NCBI GenBank assembly: GCA_012295225.1
Contig: WMKK01000003.1
Span: forward strand, 351,656 to 415,655
Origin: Ostreococcus mediterraneus
Lineage: Eukaryota; Chlorophyta; Mamiellophyceae; Mamiellales; Bathycoccaceae
Reading direction: 5' to 3'
DNA length: 64,000 nt
In this document: positions 26,671 through 36,391 of the stretch, piece after piece
How the letters are laid out: each line of letters opens with the position of its first letter
Position numbering within the stretch: position 1 is the stretch's first letter
Notes under the pieces: model-generated
Database searches by the model: none
Told to the model about the DNA's origin: nothing
Seen by the model: only the letters and a program-made list of their open reading frames with translations
Program-made: the position numbers and the translations under genes

Positions 26671-27822
26671 ATGGCGCTCGACGGCGATGCGTTCGTCGCG
26701 AGCGAGGACGACATGCGCGCCGAACGCGCGGCGTTCTTGAAGATTGTTCGCGCGGTCTACGCCTACCCCGACGACGTGGCGCGCGACGTGGCGCGCTGGC
26801 GCTCGTCCTTGGACAGCGCGCACATTCCAGCGCACCATCGGCCGCTGCTCGCGAACGCCGTGCGCGAGCTGGACCGCGCGGAGGCGTGCGCTGAGGCGAA
26901 TACGGCGTTTACGCGCGCGGCAATTGATAATTTCGTGCACAATCCGTACGCGCCCGAGCATTTGCGCGTGCCGAAAGAGGAGGTGGAGCGTTGGTCGAAA
27001 GAGGCGGTGACGTTTCGCGCGGCAAAGGATGACGTTGATAAAGTGCGCTACGTGTTGAAGAATGCCTATCGCGATTGGTCGAGTGATGGTGCGGTTGAGC
27101 GTGATGCGGTGTATGGATTGATTTTCGACGCGCTGAGGGCAAAGTTTAATGTAAATGTGGATGTGGGGAGTCCGGATGGCGAGGCGCCGCGCGTGTTGGC
27201 GCCCGGTTGCGGATTAGGACGGTTAGTATTCGAGCTCGCGCGTCAAGGTTACGACGTGCAGGGAAATGAGTTTAGTTATTTTATGTTGTTCTTTTCGTCG
27301 TTTATGTTGAATGCGACGCGAGATGTTGGAGAGTTTGGAATTCATCCGTTTATGCACGCGAGAAGCAACCATCGACGGATGGAGGACGCGTGGCGAGAGA
27401 CGCGCGTGCCAGATGTCGTACCAGGCGACGTCACGTTCCCTCCCGGGGCGAGCATGAGCATGGCCGCTGGGGATTTCACCGCTGTGTACGGCACGACTGC
27501 CGAACGCGGGCAATGGGATGCGGTGGTGACGGCGTATTTCATCGACACGGCGCACAACGTATGCGAGTACTTGGAATGCGTCGCCAATTGTCTGCGCACA
27601 GGCGGCGTATGGGTGAACTTTGGACCACTTTTATATCACTGGGAAGAATATCAAGACGAGTTAAGCGTAGAGTTGAGCTTGGATGACGTCATTGCCGCGG
27701 CTGAGAGTTTCGGCTTGCGCGTAGAAAAGTGCGAATTCCACGACGCCATGTACACGAGCGACGAACGCTCGTTTCACAAAACCACGTACACGTGTGCGTT
27801 CATCGTCGCCGTCAAAGAATGA
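26671..27822 (+). CDS. Carnosine N-methyltransferase-like protein (N2227/CARNMT1 family)
   Basis: 383 residues from the ATG at 26671. An N-terminal helical region precedes an AdoMet-dependent methyltransferase fold: 'RVLAPGCGLGRLVFELARQGYDVQGNEFSYFMLF' (about 175-210) carries the cofactor-binding glycine loop and acidic residue, 'WDAVVTAYFIDTAHNVCEYLE' the following strand, and 'GGVWVNFGPLLYHW' the substrate-side motif. These are the conserved blocks of the N2227/UPF0586 family, whose characterised members methylate carnosine. Because carnosine is not expected in algae, the substrate here is probably another histidine-containing peptide. It is divergent from the TIM22-like gene with at most 61 bp between starts. 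Confidence 0.88.
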   Translation: MALDGDAFVASEDDMRAERAAFLKIVRAVYAYPDDVARDVARWRSSLDSAHIPAHHRPLLANAVRELDRAEACAEANTAFTRAAIDNFVHNPYAPEHLRVPKEEVERWSKEAVTFRAAKDDVDKVRYVLKNAYRDWSSDGAVERDAVYGLIFDALRAKFNVNVDVGSPDGEAPRVLAPGCGLGRLVFELARQGYDVQGNEFSYFMLFFSSFMLNATRDVGEFGIHPFMHARSNHRRMEDAWRETRVPDVVPGDVTFPPGASMSMAAGDFTAVYGTTAERGQWDAVVTAYFIDTAHNVCEYLECVANCLRTGGVWVNFGPLLYHWEEYQDELSVELSLDDVIAAAESFGLRVEKCEFHDAMYTSDERSFHKTTYTCAFIVAVKE

Positions 27823-28017
27823 GCACAGACCATAGATTTTAGCGCATGCATGATTTAGTGCATTCATATAAAGATGTAATCGAGATAGCAGATTGTCTGT
27901 TGAGTCGCCATCCCAACGTCGGTCGTCACACGCGTCAACTTTTTCTCGCGCGTCACCAACAACTTCACACACGAGCGCGCGACCGGGGCTTCGGCACGCC
28001 CGCGGCGGTGACGCACG

Positions 28018-31000
28018 ATGCCCAATCGCTCGGGCTCGAGGTCGCCGCGGTCGCCGCGCGGCGCGAACGGCCCAAAGTCGCCGCCCGGCGCCAATGCGCC
28101 CGCGAGCGATGATGGTGTTCAACGTTCTTTGAAGATTAACGTGCCTTCAAAGACGCCTACAGACCTCGCGAGCGCGCTGCGCGAACTCGAACGCGTGCGA
28201 GCGGCGCAGGAGAAGTCGGCGTCAGCGGCGATGGCGGCGACACGTCGAGCGTTCGATGAGCAAACGGCGCTTGAAAAGAAACTTGAACGCGCGGAGGGCG
28301 AGCTCGCAAAGGCGCGCGCCGACGTCGAAAAAGCGAAGGTGCTCGCCGAGCGCGAGTCGCAAGACGCTAAAAAGAGCGTCAAGGCTGCAAAAAAGAAAGT
28401 TTCAAAGTTAGAGGCTAAGCTCGAGGAGCAGATGGCGATAAACGCGCGATGGGAAGAACGCGCGAGTCAGCAGAGCGGTAACTTGCGCGGCGAGTTGACG
28501 CAAAGCGCAGAGGCACTTGAGCGCGCGAGTAAACGCGAAATAGAATTAGAAGACAAATGTGCGCGACAGGAAAGTGCTCTGGTTGCGGCGAGAGGACAGG
28601 CTGAGGAACTGCGCACGACGCTAGAGAGTGAGCGCGAGAAAAATGCGGCCAAGTTGAGCGAGAGCGAGAGTGAAGCGAACCGCCTACGGCAAGAGTTAGA
28701 AGAAGCGCTAGAGATGGCATCAACGGCCAAAGAGGAAGCCGATATGACAGTAGAGTCAATGCGAGCGGCGCTCGAGGCGCAAGTTGAAGGTGAACATGAC
28801 TCAAGCGCCGTAGAAGAGATTCGCATCCTTCGCGAACGCATCGAAGAGTTGAGTAAACCTCAAGCGGCGTCAACCAGCGCTGAGGATGCGGCCAAAATTA
28901 GTCGGCTCGAAGAAAGAATCGTAGCTTTGGAGCGCGTTTTAGATGGTGAACGCAAGGCCAAAGCAACGGCCACTGCTAACGTCAACGCACTGACCGATGA
29001 AACTAAAAAACTGCAAGCGGCGTTAGACGCAGAGCGCACTGCGCACAATCAAACGAGTTCATCCTTCGCTTCAGAGCGTTCTGAGCACGAAAAAGCGAAA
29101 GACGCGCAGGTAGCCAAGTTAGAAACGGATCTGAGCGAAGCTACAACGAAGCTGACTGAACTTCAAAACGCACTTGATGATGAGCGAAAAGCAAACTCAA
29201 CTGCGAAAGCCAAGGCGGCAAATGAAATTCAAGCTATACGTAACACCTCAAAGACAGCTGAGAAGGCCATCGCAACGGCTACTTCGGCTATGGATGCAGC
29301 TGAAAGTCGCGCATCTCAAGCAGAGAAAAATGTGAGTGATTCTCAGGTGACAATCAAGGCGCTTCGCGAAGAAATCCAAACGCTTCAGGCGCGCGAAAAG
29401 GAGCTGAATGAACAGCTCCGCGCTGCGTCAGCGAACGATTCGGACCAGCTCAACGCAAAGCAAGCCATCATCGACGAGCTCAAAATTAAGTTGAAGGCGT
29501 TAGAAACGGCAGCAGAGCAAGTTTCGGAGCTTAAAAGTGCGCTCGTTGCTGCTACAGATGCCGCAACGACCGCCGCGCAGTCCATCGAGGAAAGTGAAGC
29601 TGAGTTGAGCGAAAGTCGTCAGAAAATTGCATCAATTGAGAAAGAGCTATCAGAGGCTCGCGAACAGAGTTCGAGTTTAGCCAAGGAATCCGAGTCACGC
29701 GAAGCGCAGATGCGCGACCTAACGCGTGATTTGCAGTCGATGAAGAAGCGAATGAAGGATGCGGAAAACAAGTTCAACGACATGCGATCAAGTGTGTCGT
29801 CAACGAGCGCCGCGGATGAAGAAGAGCGCAAACAACGCGAGTTAGAGCTGAAAACTGCGACTTCGTTGGCGGATGCGGCGGAATCCAGGGCAACTGGTCT
29901 CGAATTACAGTTGAAAATAGCTGACGATGCCCGAAATGAAGCCGTGGCGAACGAACGTCGTTTGACGCAGGAGCTTGAGAAAGCTCGCCAAGCCATAGCC
30001 GACGCTGAAGCGCTCAAGCTGCTCAGCGACAAAGCACACGCGGAAAATGAACGTCTCAGCCAAGAGCTCGGCCAAACGCGTGAAGCTTCGGAAGAATTGA
30101 AAGTCGCGCATGAAGCTATCCAGCGTCTCACAAAAGAACTCACTACGGCACAAAATTCGCTCAAGGCAAGCAAGGCTGCGGCTTCGCGCGCCGTTCAGGA
30201 AGCCGTTTGCGCCAGTAGTAAGCGCTCTCAGGACTTGACTAAAGAACTCGAGCACGTGAAAAAGCAGCTCGCCGAAGGAAAGGCACATGTTGAGAGCCTC
30301 GAGGACGAGACAAAGCATGCAAAAATGTGTGCCGCCGAGCTAGAGATGTTAGTCGATCAACTACGANATAGTCTTAAAACGGCTGAGCTTGACGCAACCA
30401 CAAGGACAAACGACAAGCTCGACATGGAGTACATGCGTCGTGAAGAGGATTTACGAGCTGAAATAAGTGACCTAGTGTTAGAACTTCAAGACGTGAAGGA
30501 CGATGCGCTCGAAAAAGTTGAAGCGGCAGAACGCCGCGTTGCTACGCTTGAATCGCAACTCGAGGAGCTTGAGGTGGCACTAAGTCAAAGTAGAGAAACT
30601 GTCCGGACACTATCTGCGGAGACGTCTGCCAAGGAATCAGGTTCTGCACAAGAAATGAGCGAGTTGCGACGAAAGTTGGTCGAAGCGCAAGAAATCGCCG
30701 CGACGGCGTCTGGTAATACAGAAGCCATCAAGCGACGCTACGAAGCTCGATTACGCGACGCGAGTGAACTTGCGGAGAAACAAATAATCTCACTGTCGAA
30801 AGATCTTGAAAGCGCCAAAAGAACAATTGATTTGGCTGAAAAAGCAAAGGAACAGGCAAAGGCAGACATCAAGCGCGCCGAAGACGTCTTCGCGCTCAAG
30901 GCAAAGGCGTACGAGGAGCAGATTGAAACTGTTCGCAAAGAAGTTGACGCTGTCAACGACGAAAAGGTCGCGCTCCTTGACAAGATTGATGAAGCACATG

Positions 31001-31899
31001 CGATGCATGAAGAGCTCAAAAAACAACGCGATGCCATGGAAGCTGATCTCGTGGAGACGTGCTCCATTCTCGAGAAGGTTTCAGAAAAAGCTAGTACGTC
31101 AGCAGATGAGTACAAGAAAGCCATGGCGCAAGTCAACGCAGGGACGGCTGCGTTGAAAGAAACGCTTGAGGCTGAAATCCTCCTCACCATGGAACGCGTC
31201 GAAGAGAAGGAACTTATTATCAAGGAAATGGAGACGCGTGAAGCCGAACGTGAGGCTCAACTTGAACTTCTTAAAGAAAAGCTGTCAACCAACGCCGCTG
31301 AGCTCAAGGCTTACGAAATCAAATTGAAAGATGCGACGGCAGGGGAGCGCGAACGATTGGTCGTACTACAGAAAGAGAACTCGCGATTGGAAAAACGTTT
31401 GACAGACACATGGGCCGCACTTCAAGGCGCGCATGCGGTGGCTGAGCAAACCAAGTTGGCAGCGAAAAAAGCGGTTGGCGCCGCGAACCATGCTGCTGCC
31501 AAGGCAGAAAAGGTTGCACTCCAGGCCAAACAAGAACTTCAAGACATCAAAATCACTCATAGTCGCGACGCAGAAAATGCCGCGCGTCTACAAGCGCAAG
31601 TACACGATCTCAAGGGACGCGACAACGCGGCACGCACCGAACTTGAGCGCATCAAGGCTGAGAAAGACGCTGAAATCTCTCGTCTCAAACGAAACCCCGC
31701 GCCGTCAGCGCCGCAACGACATCGAGTTAGTGGTGCTCTCGACGATGAAATGATGCGCGCGAGTGATCTTCTCGAAAGATTGGGCCGTAGTCGAGAGTCA
31801 TCGATGAGAGATGAGACTGAATCTCAAGACCGTATTTCCAATTCTGACGTCGCCTCGTTTCGCTCATTTGGCTATGGTGGGGCGTCGGCACTCGATTAG
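28018..31899 (+). CDS. Large coiled-coil protein of unknown function
   Basis: 1293 residues. Residues 1-40 are Ser/Pro/Arg/Gly-rich with several SP sites (possible phosphorylation). From about 45 to 1230 the sequence is a nearly continuous heptad-rich coiled coil (Ala/Glu/Lys/Leu), and the last ~60 residues are Ser-rich and non-coiled ('SFRSFGYGGASALD'). No motor, GRIP, FYVE or membrane segment is visible. One undetermined base at 30367 makes residue 784 Asn, Asp, His or Tyr; the frame is unaffected. The base composition is less GC-rich than its neighbours, as expected for Lys/Glu-rich coding. The architecture suits a structural filament, centrosome/basal-body-like or vesicle tether role, but nothing in the sequence decides among these. 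Confidence 0.75.
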   Translation: MPNRSGSRSPRSPRGANGPKSPPGANAPASDDGVQRSLKINVPSKTPTDLASALRELERVRAAQEKSASAAMAATRRAFDEQTALEKKLERAEGELAKARADVEKAKVLAERESQDAKKSVKAAKKKVSKLEAKLEEQMAINARWEERASQQSGNLRGELTQSAEALERASKREIELEDKCARQESALVAARGQAEELRTTLESEREKNAAKLSESESEANRLRQELEEALEMASTAKEEADMTVESMRAALEAQVEGEHDSSAVEEIRILRERIEELSKPQAASTSAEDAAKISRLEERIVALERVLDGERKAKATATANVNALTDETKKLQAALDAERTAHNQTSSSFASERSEHEKAKDAQVAKLETDLSEATTKLTELQNALDDERKANSTAKAKAANEIQAIRNTSKTAEKAIATATSAMDAAESRASQAEKNVSDSQVTIKALREEIQTLQAREKELNEQLRAASANDSDQLNAKQAIIDELKIKLKALETAAEQVSELKSALVAATDAATTAAQSIEESEAELSESRQKIASIEKELSEAREQSSSLAKESESREAQMRDLTRDLQSMKKRMKDAENKFNDMRSSVSSTSAADEEERKQRELELKTATSLADAAESRATGLELQLKIADDARNEAVANERRLTQELEKARQAIADAEALKLLSDKAHAENERLSQELGQTREASEELKVAHEAIQRLTKELTTAQNSLKASKAAASRAVQEAVCASSKRSQDLTKELEHVKKQLAEGKAHVESLEDETKHAKMCAAELEMLVDQLRXSLKTAELDATTRTNDKLDMEYMRREEDLRAEISDLVLELQDVKDDALEKVEAAERRVATLESQLEELEVALSQSRETVRTLSAETSAKESGSAQEMSELRRKLVEAQEIAATASGNTEAIKRRYEARLRDASELAEKQIISLSKDLESAKRTIDLAEKAKEQAKADIKRAEDVFALKAKAYEEQIETVRKEVDAVNDEKVALLDKIDEAHAMHEELKKQRDAMEADLVETCSILEKVSEKASTSADEYKKAMAQVNAGTAALKETLEAEILLTMERVEEKELIIKEMETREAEREAQLELLKEKLSTNAAELKAYEIKLKDATAGERERLVVLQKENSRLEKRLTDTWAALQGAHAVAEQTKLAAKKAVGAANHAAAKAEKVALQAKQELQDIKITHSRDAENAARLQAQVHDLKGRDNAARTELERIKAEKDAEISRLKRNPAPSAPQRHRVSGALDDEMMRASDLLERLGRSRESSMRDETESQDRISNSDVASFRSFGYGGASALD
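30367..30367. other. Ambiguous base (N) inside the coiled-coil gene
   Basis: First base of codon 784 of the coiled-coil CDS; all four possibilities (Asn, Asp, His, Tyr) keep the frame open. Confidence 0.99.
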
Positions 31900-31956
31900 A
31901 CTATTCATTTAGCTAGAATTTGTATTTAGAACTAGACGCTAACGAGCTATAATCAC

Positions 31957-33594
31957 CTACGTGGCAAATCTGCTAACATCGCTCAACCTTTCGAAACCTC
32001 CGAGTCGCCAAAACATCGAAAGCACGACGACAAAGAGAATACTTGCCAATCCTTGCACGGCTAAATTTTCAACCATACCAGTGAGCATGTTTTGGATTCG
32101 AAACCACGTCGACGGCGTGCCCAAATTCGCAGCAGCGACGGTCTTGATATCATCGCCTGTCATGAACAACTTCAACGCTACGAGTGCATCGTCCCACGCG
32201 ATGCCCGCCGCGGCTTTGAGCTCGGCGACGCGTTCCCGATGTCTCTGCGCTTCCTTTTCACTTCCTACGAGAATGTCATCAAACGTAATCTTCTCTCCAC
32301 GGTCCTTACAGAAGCGCTGGACGTGACGAAATTTGTTCAACACGCGCATGACTCGCGCATTTGCGTTATACTTCATTACGTTATGGAAATTGGCGACGAC
32401 TTCGTCCACTGCTTGACGAATGTCTGGCTCAGCCATGTCCTCTTGAAACACTTCGTCTTCAATCATACCCAGGAGAAAGTCCCGCAGTTCTGCTTCTTTC
32501 GTGAGCTGTCGGTACGAGTCAAGCATATCACGAACATTTTTCGGCACACCCTCAAATTTGTCCACGCCAGCATCGAGCCATGAACGCATGCGTATTTCCA
32601 AAGGATCGAGTGCGGTTTTACCGCTCTCGCCGCTTGACATCCAACTTTTTGGCAATTCACTCTTCGGTGTGGGCACCACGCTCCGAGGATTTACCTTTGC
32701 CGCCGCTTTAGCCGCGGCATCAGCCAACTTGCGTTTGACATCATGTCGTGCGTGTGTTTTAGGAAACATATCCGCCGCTGTTTTACCGTCATCGCTCGTC
32801 AAATGCGCCGTCGCCGCGCCACCGCTGAGTAGCAAATACTCGATTACTTGCACATGCGACATGAGCGCTGCCGTCATGAGAGGCGTCATGTAGTCCATTT
32901 CACCGCAATCCGCACCACATGCGTGGAAATCACATTCATCGACGAGGAATCGCACGGCGTCTACGACGCCGAAACCGCACGCTACGATTAACGCCGACCG
33001 CGTTGCGTTTCCCTCCTTTGATCCACACCGCGCACGACTGCGCTTGGGATTCACTCCAGCCGCAACCAACGCTCGCGCTATATCTAAATCCCCTCGCACG
33101 CACAACGCTTCGATGAACGCGTCGTTGCCATCGATATTTCTCACGGTCGCGTCGGCGCCTCGGGACAGTAAAATCTTTGCCGTAGACGCCTCCCCTTGCC
33201 TACACGCCATCAACAGCGGCGTCTCGTCTCGTCCATCGCTCGCATCAACCCAAGCTTCACATGCCGTAATTAACCGCTCCACGCACGCATCGCGCGCGTT
33301 TGCCGCGGCATGGTGCAACGCCGTTCGCCCGCTCGAGTCCTCCGCGTCGACGTCGCACCCGCGTCGGCGCACCAGCGCCTCCACCACGTCCGCGTGACCC
33401 GCCGCAGCCGCGTGATGCAACGCACAAAATCCATTCACGTCTCGCACGTCCGCGGCGATGCCGTACGCGAGCGCGTCGTCGATGCCCGTGAGCGAGCCAG
33501 ATCGCGCCGAGTCAAACAATTGGTCCAGCGCGCGCTTCGTCGCCTTTGGATCAGGCACCGCGCCCGTGGACGATGGCGCGACGCTCGCGAGCAT
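31957..33594 (-). CDS. Ankyrin-repeat protein with C-terminal membrane segment
   Basis: 545 residues from the ATG at 33594. Residues about 45-290 contain six or so ankyrin repeats ('GFCALHHAAAAGHADVVEALV', 'GRTALHHAAANARDACVERLI', 'DETPLLMACRQGEASTAKILLSRGAD'). A helical region follows (about 340-500) with 'MRSWLDAGVDKFEGVPKNVRDMLDSY'. One hydrophobic stretch ('GLASILFVVVLSMFW') at about 510-528 lies 17 residues from the end, consistent with a tail anchor. There are no catalytic motifs. The partner and membrane cannot be named. It is convergent with the coiled-coil gene; only 57 bp separate the stops. Confidence 0.75.
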   Translation of the reverse strand: MLASVAPSSTGAVPDPKATKRALDQLFDSARSGSLTGIDDALAYGIAADVRDVNGFCALHHAAAAGHADVVEALVRRRGCDVDAEDSSGRTALHHAAANARDACVERLITACEAWVDASDGRDETPLLMACRQGEASTAKILLSRGADATVRNIDGNDAFIEALCVRGDLDIARALVAAGVNPKRSRARCGSKEGNATRSALIVACGFGVVDAVRFLVDECDFHACGADCGEMDYMTPLMTAALMSHVQVIEYLLLSGGAATAHLTSDDGKTAADMFPKTHARHDVKRKLADAAAKAAAKVNPRSVVPTPKSELPKSWMSSGESGKTALDPLEIRMRSWLDAGVDKFEGVPKNVRDMLDSYRQLTKEAELRDFLLGMIEDEVFQEDMAEPDIRQAVDEVVANFHNVMKYNANARVMRVLNKFRHVQRFCKDRGEKITFDDILVGSEKEAQRHRERVAELKAAAGIAWDDALVALKLFMTGDDIKTVAAANLGTPSTWFRIQNMLTGMVENLAVQGLASILFVVVLSMFWRLGGFERLSDVSRFAT

Positions 33595-33719
33595 CACCGT
33601 CGCACGCCACGCGCGTTCTGTGCGGGCGACGCGCGGTGACGATCGATCGGGCGATGCGAAACCGCGCGGAGCGAAATAAGGACTGACCTGGTTGTTACAA
33701 ATTTTTTCTACGCGCGCGA

Positions 33720-34591
33720 CTATTGAATCTTAATGAGCTCAATGTCGAACAGCAGCGTCTTATCAATCATCCCTTGATTCTCCAACACGAATCCAAGCGC
33801 GCGATCGCCCGAAAAGTTCGCCGGCTGGGGCTTTTTCGTGCGCCATTTCTTCCCATCCGGGTACCCGAGCGCGTTGTTTGGCGGCACGATGATGCGACGA
33901 ATCGACCCCACCTTCATCCCCACGATGGCTTCGCGAAACGCCCCGATGACGTTTTCATCGTTTGGTGTAAACCGAAAGAAATCCTTATCATCCCCAGTAA
34001 ACGCACCACCCTTACTCTTATTACGAGCTTCGAACTGTGTATAAAACGAGACATTACAAACAACGCGTTCGGTCAGTCGCTCGCGTCCTCGTCAACGCTT
34101 CGACGCGACGCGACTTTACATCACGATTACGATTCACACACACGCACCGGTCGACCGTAATACCCAATCGTGTACCCATCCCAATCAATCACAGCCGTGC
34201 CACTCGATGCCCCATCGTACGTCGCCGCGCCCGCGGGCGCTTCCACCACATCCTTGTACTGCAACCCGCTCGCCGTTTGCGTAAAGTCTGGGTAGATGAT
34301 CGTACTCTTGCCGTAATCCTTCCCTTGTCCTTGCAACCCTTGCATGTAGAGCGTATCGCCGTACTCCGCGCGCGCGTCCGGTGCGCGCAGCGCCGCCCAC
34401 GCGGTGACCGCGCCCGTCATCGCCGCGCGGCGCGACACGACTGACGTCGCATCGGCCACATCACCATCCGCGCATCGAACGCGATGGTGTTTCGTCGCGC
34501 GCGCGACGGTGCGCGACGTCGTGTGCCGCGTCGCGCGCATCACACGCGACGTCGCGCCGACGCCGCACGTCGTCGTCGTCGCGAAGACCAT
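33720..34591 (-). CDS. Thylakoid-lumen FKBP-type peptidyl-prolyl isomerase (two exons)
   Basis: Exons 34148-34591 and 33720-34034 (minus strand) join in phase 0 to give 252 residues. The N-terminus is a transit peptide followed by a twin-arginine thylakoid signal: 'SRRAAMTGAVTAWAALRAPDARA' then EYGD. The FKBP domain begins 'GLQYKDVVEAPAG...AVIDWDGYTIGYYGRP', crosses the splice into 'FEARNKSKGGAFTGDDKDFFRF', and continues with 'VIGAFREAIVGMKVGSIRRIIVPP...LGYPDG' to 'LLFDIELIKI'. This pattern resembles Arabidopsis lumenal FKBP19-type proteins; most lumenal FKBPs lack strong isomerase activity and act in photosynthetic complex assembly. The unspliced frame would stop shortly after the donor. Divergent from the MetX-like gene. 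Confidence 0.87.
34035..34147 (-). other. Intron of the FKBP gene
   Basis: 113 bp on the minus strand, donor GTGCGTGTG, branch motif ACTGAC with its adenine at 34073 (38 nt before the end), acceptor ATACACAG. Splicing restores the continuous FKBP domain. Confidence 0.88.
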
Positions 34592-34709
34592 GGCGTCAAG
34601 GAGTGGCACGCAACTGTCGATCGATCCCTCACAGTGTGTCGCGCACGCGACTCGCCGCCGCCCACCGCCCATCGCGCGCGCGATTCATCGAACGCGCGAG
34701 CGGACGAGC

Positions 34710-36209
34710 ATGGCGTCGACGTCCGCGGCGATGCCGGACGACCACATGGGCGACGTCGCCACGGGTCTGCCGCCCGGCGCCACGTCGCGCGTGCTGCGCG
34801 CGCCGATCGCATTGGAAAGCGGCGACGACATGACGGACGTCACCGTGGCGTACACGATGTACGGCGAGATGAACGCGGAGAAGACGAACATCGTGCTCGT
34901 TGGACACTCGTTGACGTCGAATTCGAACGTGCGCGAGTGGTGGGGGGAGGTTGTGGGCGACGGCGAGGCGTTTGCGTTGGATTTGGAGCGCGATTGCGTG
35001 GTGTGCGTGAATTATTTAGGAAGTCCGTACGGCACGGCGTCGCCCGTGAGCGTGGATCCGCGCAAGAGCGATGGTGGTCAGTATGGTGTGGATTTTCCAA
35101 CGCCGGTGACGATCAGGGATAACGCGGTGATGTGTAAAATGTTGCTCGAGGAGCTCGGCGCGCGCGGGGTGAAGTGCGCCATCGGCGGGTCGATGGGGAG
35201 CATGTTGGCGCTTGAATTCGCGGTGACGTATCCGGATTTCGTAGAGGAGTTGGTGATTATCGCGGGATGTGGACGACACACGGATTGGGCGATTGGTATC
35301 GGCGAGGCGCAGCGGTATGCGATCATGAGCGATAGCAAGTACAACGGCGGGGCGTACGCGAGCGGCGACGGCCCAAACGCGGGGTTGGCGACGTCGCGGA
35401 TGATGGCGATGCTATCTTATCGCGCACCCGCGAGCGTGGATGGAAGATTCTCGAGATCGGACATGGGGGATGTCGTGCGTCCGGCGGAAGAGCCCGAGCT
35501 CGGGGTGCGCGCGCATTCGGGGCAAACCAAGTTGCCGTATTTCGCGGTGGAGTCGTATTTGCAGTATCAGGGGAAAAAGTTCATACGCCGGTTTGATGCG
35601 AATTGTTACATTCAATTGACGTATAGCTTGGATTCTCACGACGTGTCGCGCGGAAGAGGAGATTACTTTGATGTTTTGGCGTCGATTAAACAAAAGACGC
35701 TCGTAGTGGGGATATTGTCTGACGTGTTGTATCCGTACGCGCTTCAACGGGAGCTCGCCGACGCGGTGCCAAACGCGCAGCTGTACACCATCGATTCTCC
35801 ACACGGGCACGACTCGTTTTTGATTGAAATTGCACAGTTGAATGACGTCATCGCAAGGTGGCGACGCGGTGAAAACGTGGACACGCGGAAGACGACGTCG
35901 CATTTTACCGATTTGGAGACGAGCGACGACGTCGAGGCGTTGCGCGAAGGAATCAAAAGACTTCGAGAAGATCTCACGGTGGCTGAGAGCAAATGCGAGC
36001 GCGCAGAAGCCGCGCTCGCGGCGGCGCTGAACCCGTCAAATACCATCGCTCCGGGTGTGAGGCGATCTGCGAGCTCTACTGGGAGCTTGCACGGGCTCGT
36101 CATGCCCATGAATCCAGGTTTCAACTTTAAGCGTCTCACGCCCGTCTTCGGTAAACTCTCCGTGGATGACGCGCGAGAGTCCCCCGCCGTCGGTATCGGT
36201 GGTTTCTAA
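34710..36209 (+). CDS. MetX-like homoserine O-acetyltransferase family protein
   Basis: 499 residues from the ATG at 34710. In-frame ATGs at 34590 and 34404 lie within or overlap the divergent FKBP coding region and are not preferred. This is an alpha/beta-hydrolase of the MetX family: 'NIVLVGHSLTSNSNV', 'CVVCVNYLGSPYGTASP', 'TIRDNAVMCKMLLEELGARGVKCAIGGSMGSMLALEFA'. The catalytic triad is Ser161, Asp338 ('LSDVLYP') and His367 ('HGHDSFL'). The family acetylates (or succinylates) homoserine, or in some members serine, in methionine/cysteine synthesis. Land plants use phosphohomoserine instead, so its presence here is notable. The last ~100 residues are a helical, Ser-rich extension not found in typical MetX. 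No transit peptide is evident. Confidence 0.85.
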   Translation: MASTSAAMPDDHMGDVATGLPPGATSRVLRAPIALESGDDMTDVTVAYTMYGEMNAEKTNIVLVGHSLTSNSNVREWWGEVVGDGEAFALDLERDCVVCVNYLGSPYGTASPVSVDPRKSDGGQYGVDFPTPVTIRDNAVMCKMLLEELGARGVKCAIGGSMGSMLALEFAVTYPDFVEELVIIAGCGRHTDWAIGIGEAQRYAIMSDSKYNGGAYASGDGPNAGLATSRMMAMLSYRAPASVDGRFSRSDMGDVVRPAEEPELGVRAHSGQTKLPYFAVESYLQYQGKKFIRRFDANCYIQLTYSLDSHDVSRGRGDYFDVLASIKQKTLVVGILSDVLYPYALQRELADAVPNAQLYTIDSPHGHDSFLIEIAQLNDVIARWRRGENVDTRKTTSHFTDLETSDDVEALREGIKRLREDLTVAESKCERAEAALAAALNPSNTIAPGVRRSASSTGSLHGLVMPMNPGFNFKRLTPVFGKLSVDDARESPAVGIGGF

Positions 36210-36391
36210 ACCATTAGCACATTACACACATTGTAACAGAAATTAGCGACGTATGTACACACCATCGCGCCGTAAATGTTATCCCGCTTACGTGCCACTG
36301 CAAAGCGAGCTGTCGCAGGCCAGTTCAAACGTTCAAACGTCATACGCGCGCGCGCGTTCCATAATCACGCGCCGCAAACGCGTCGCAATCG

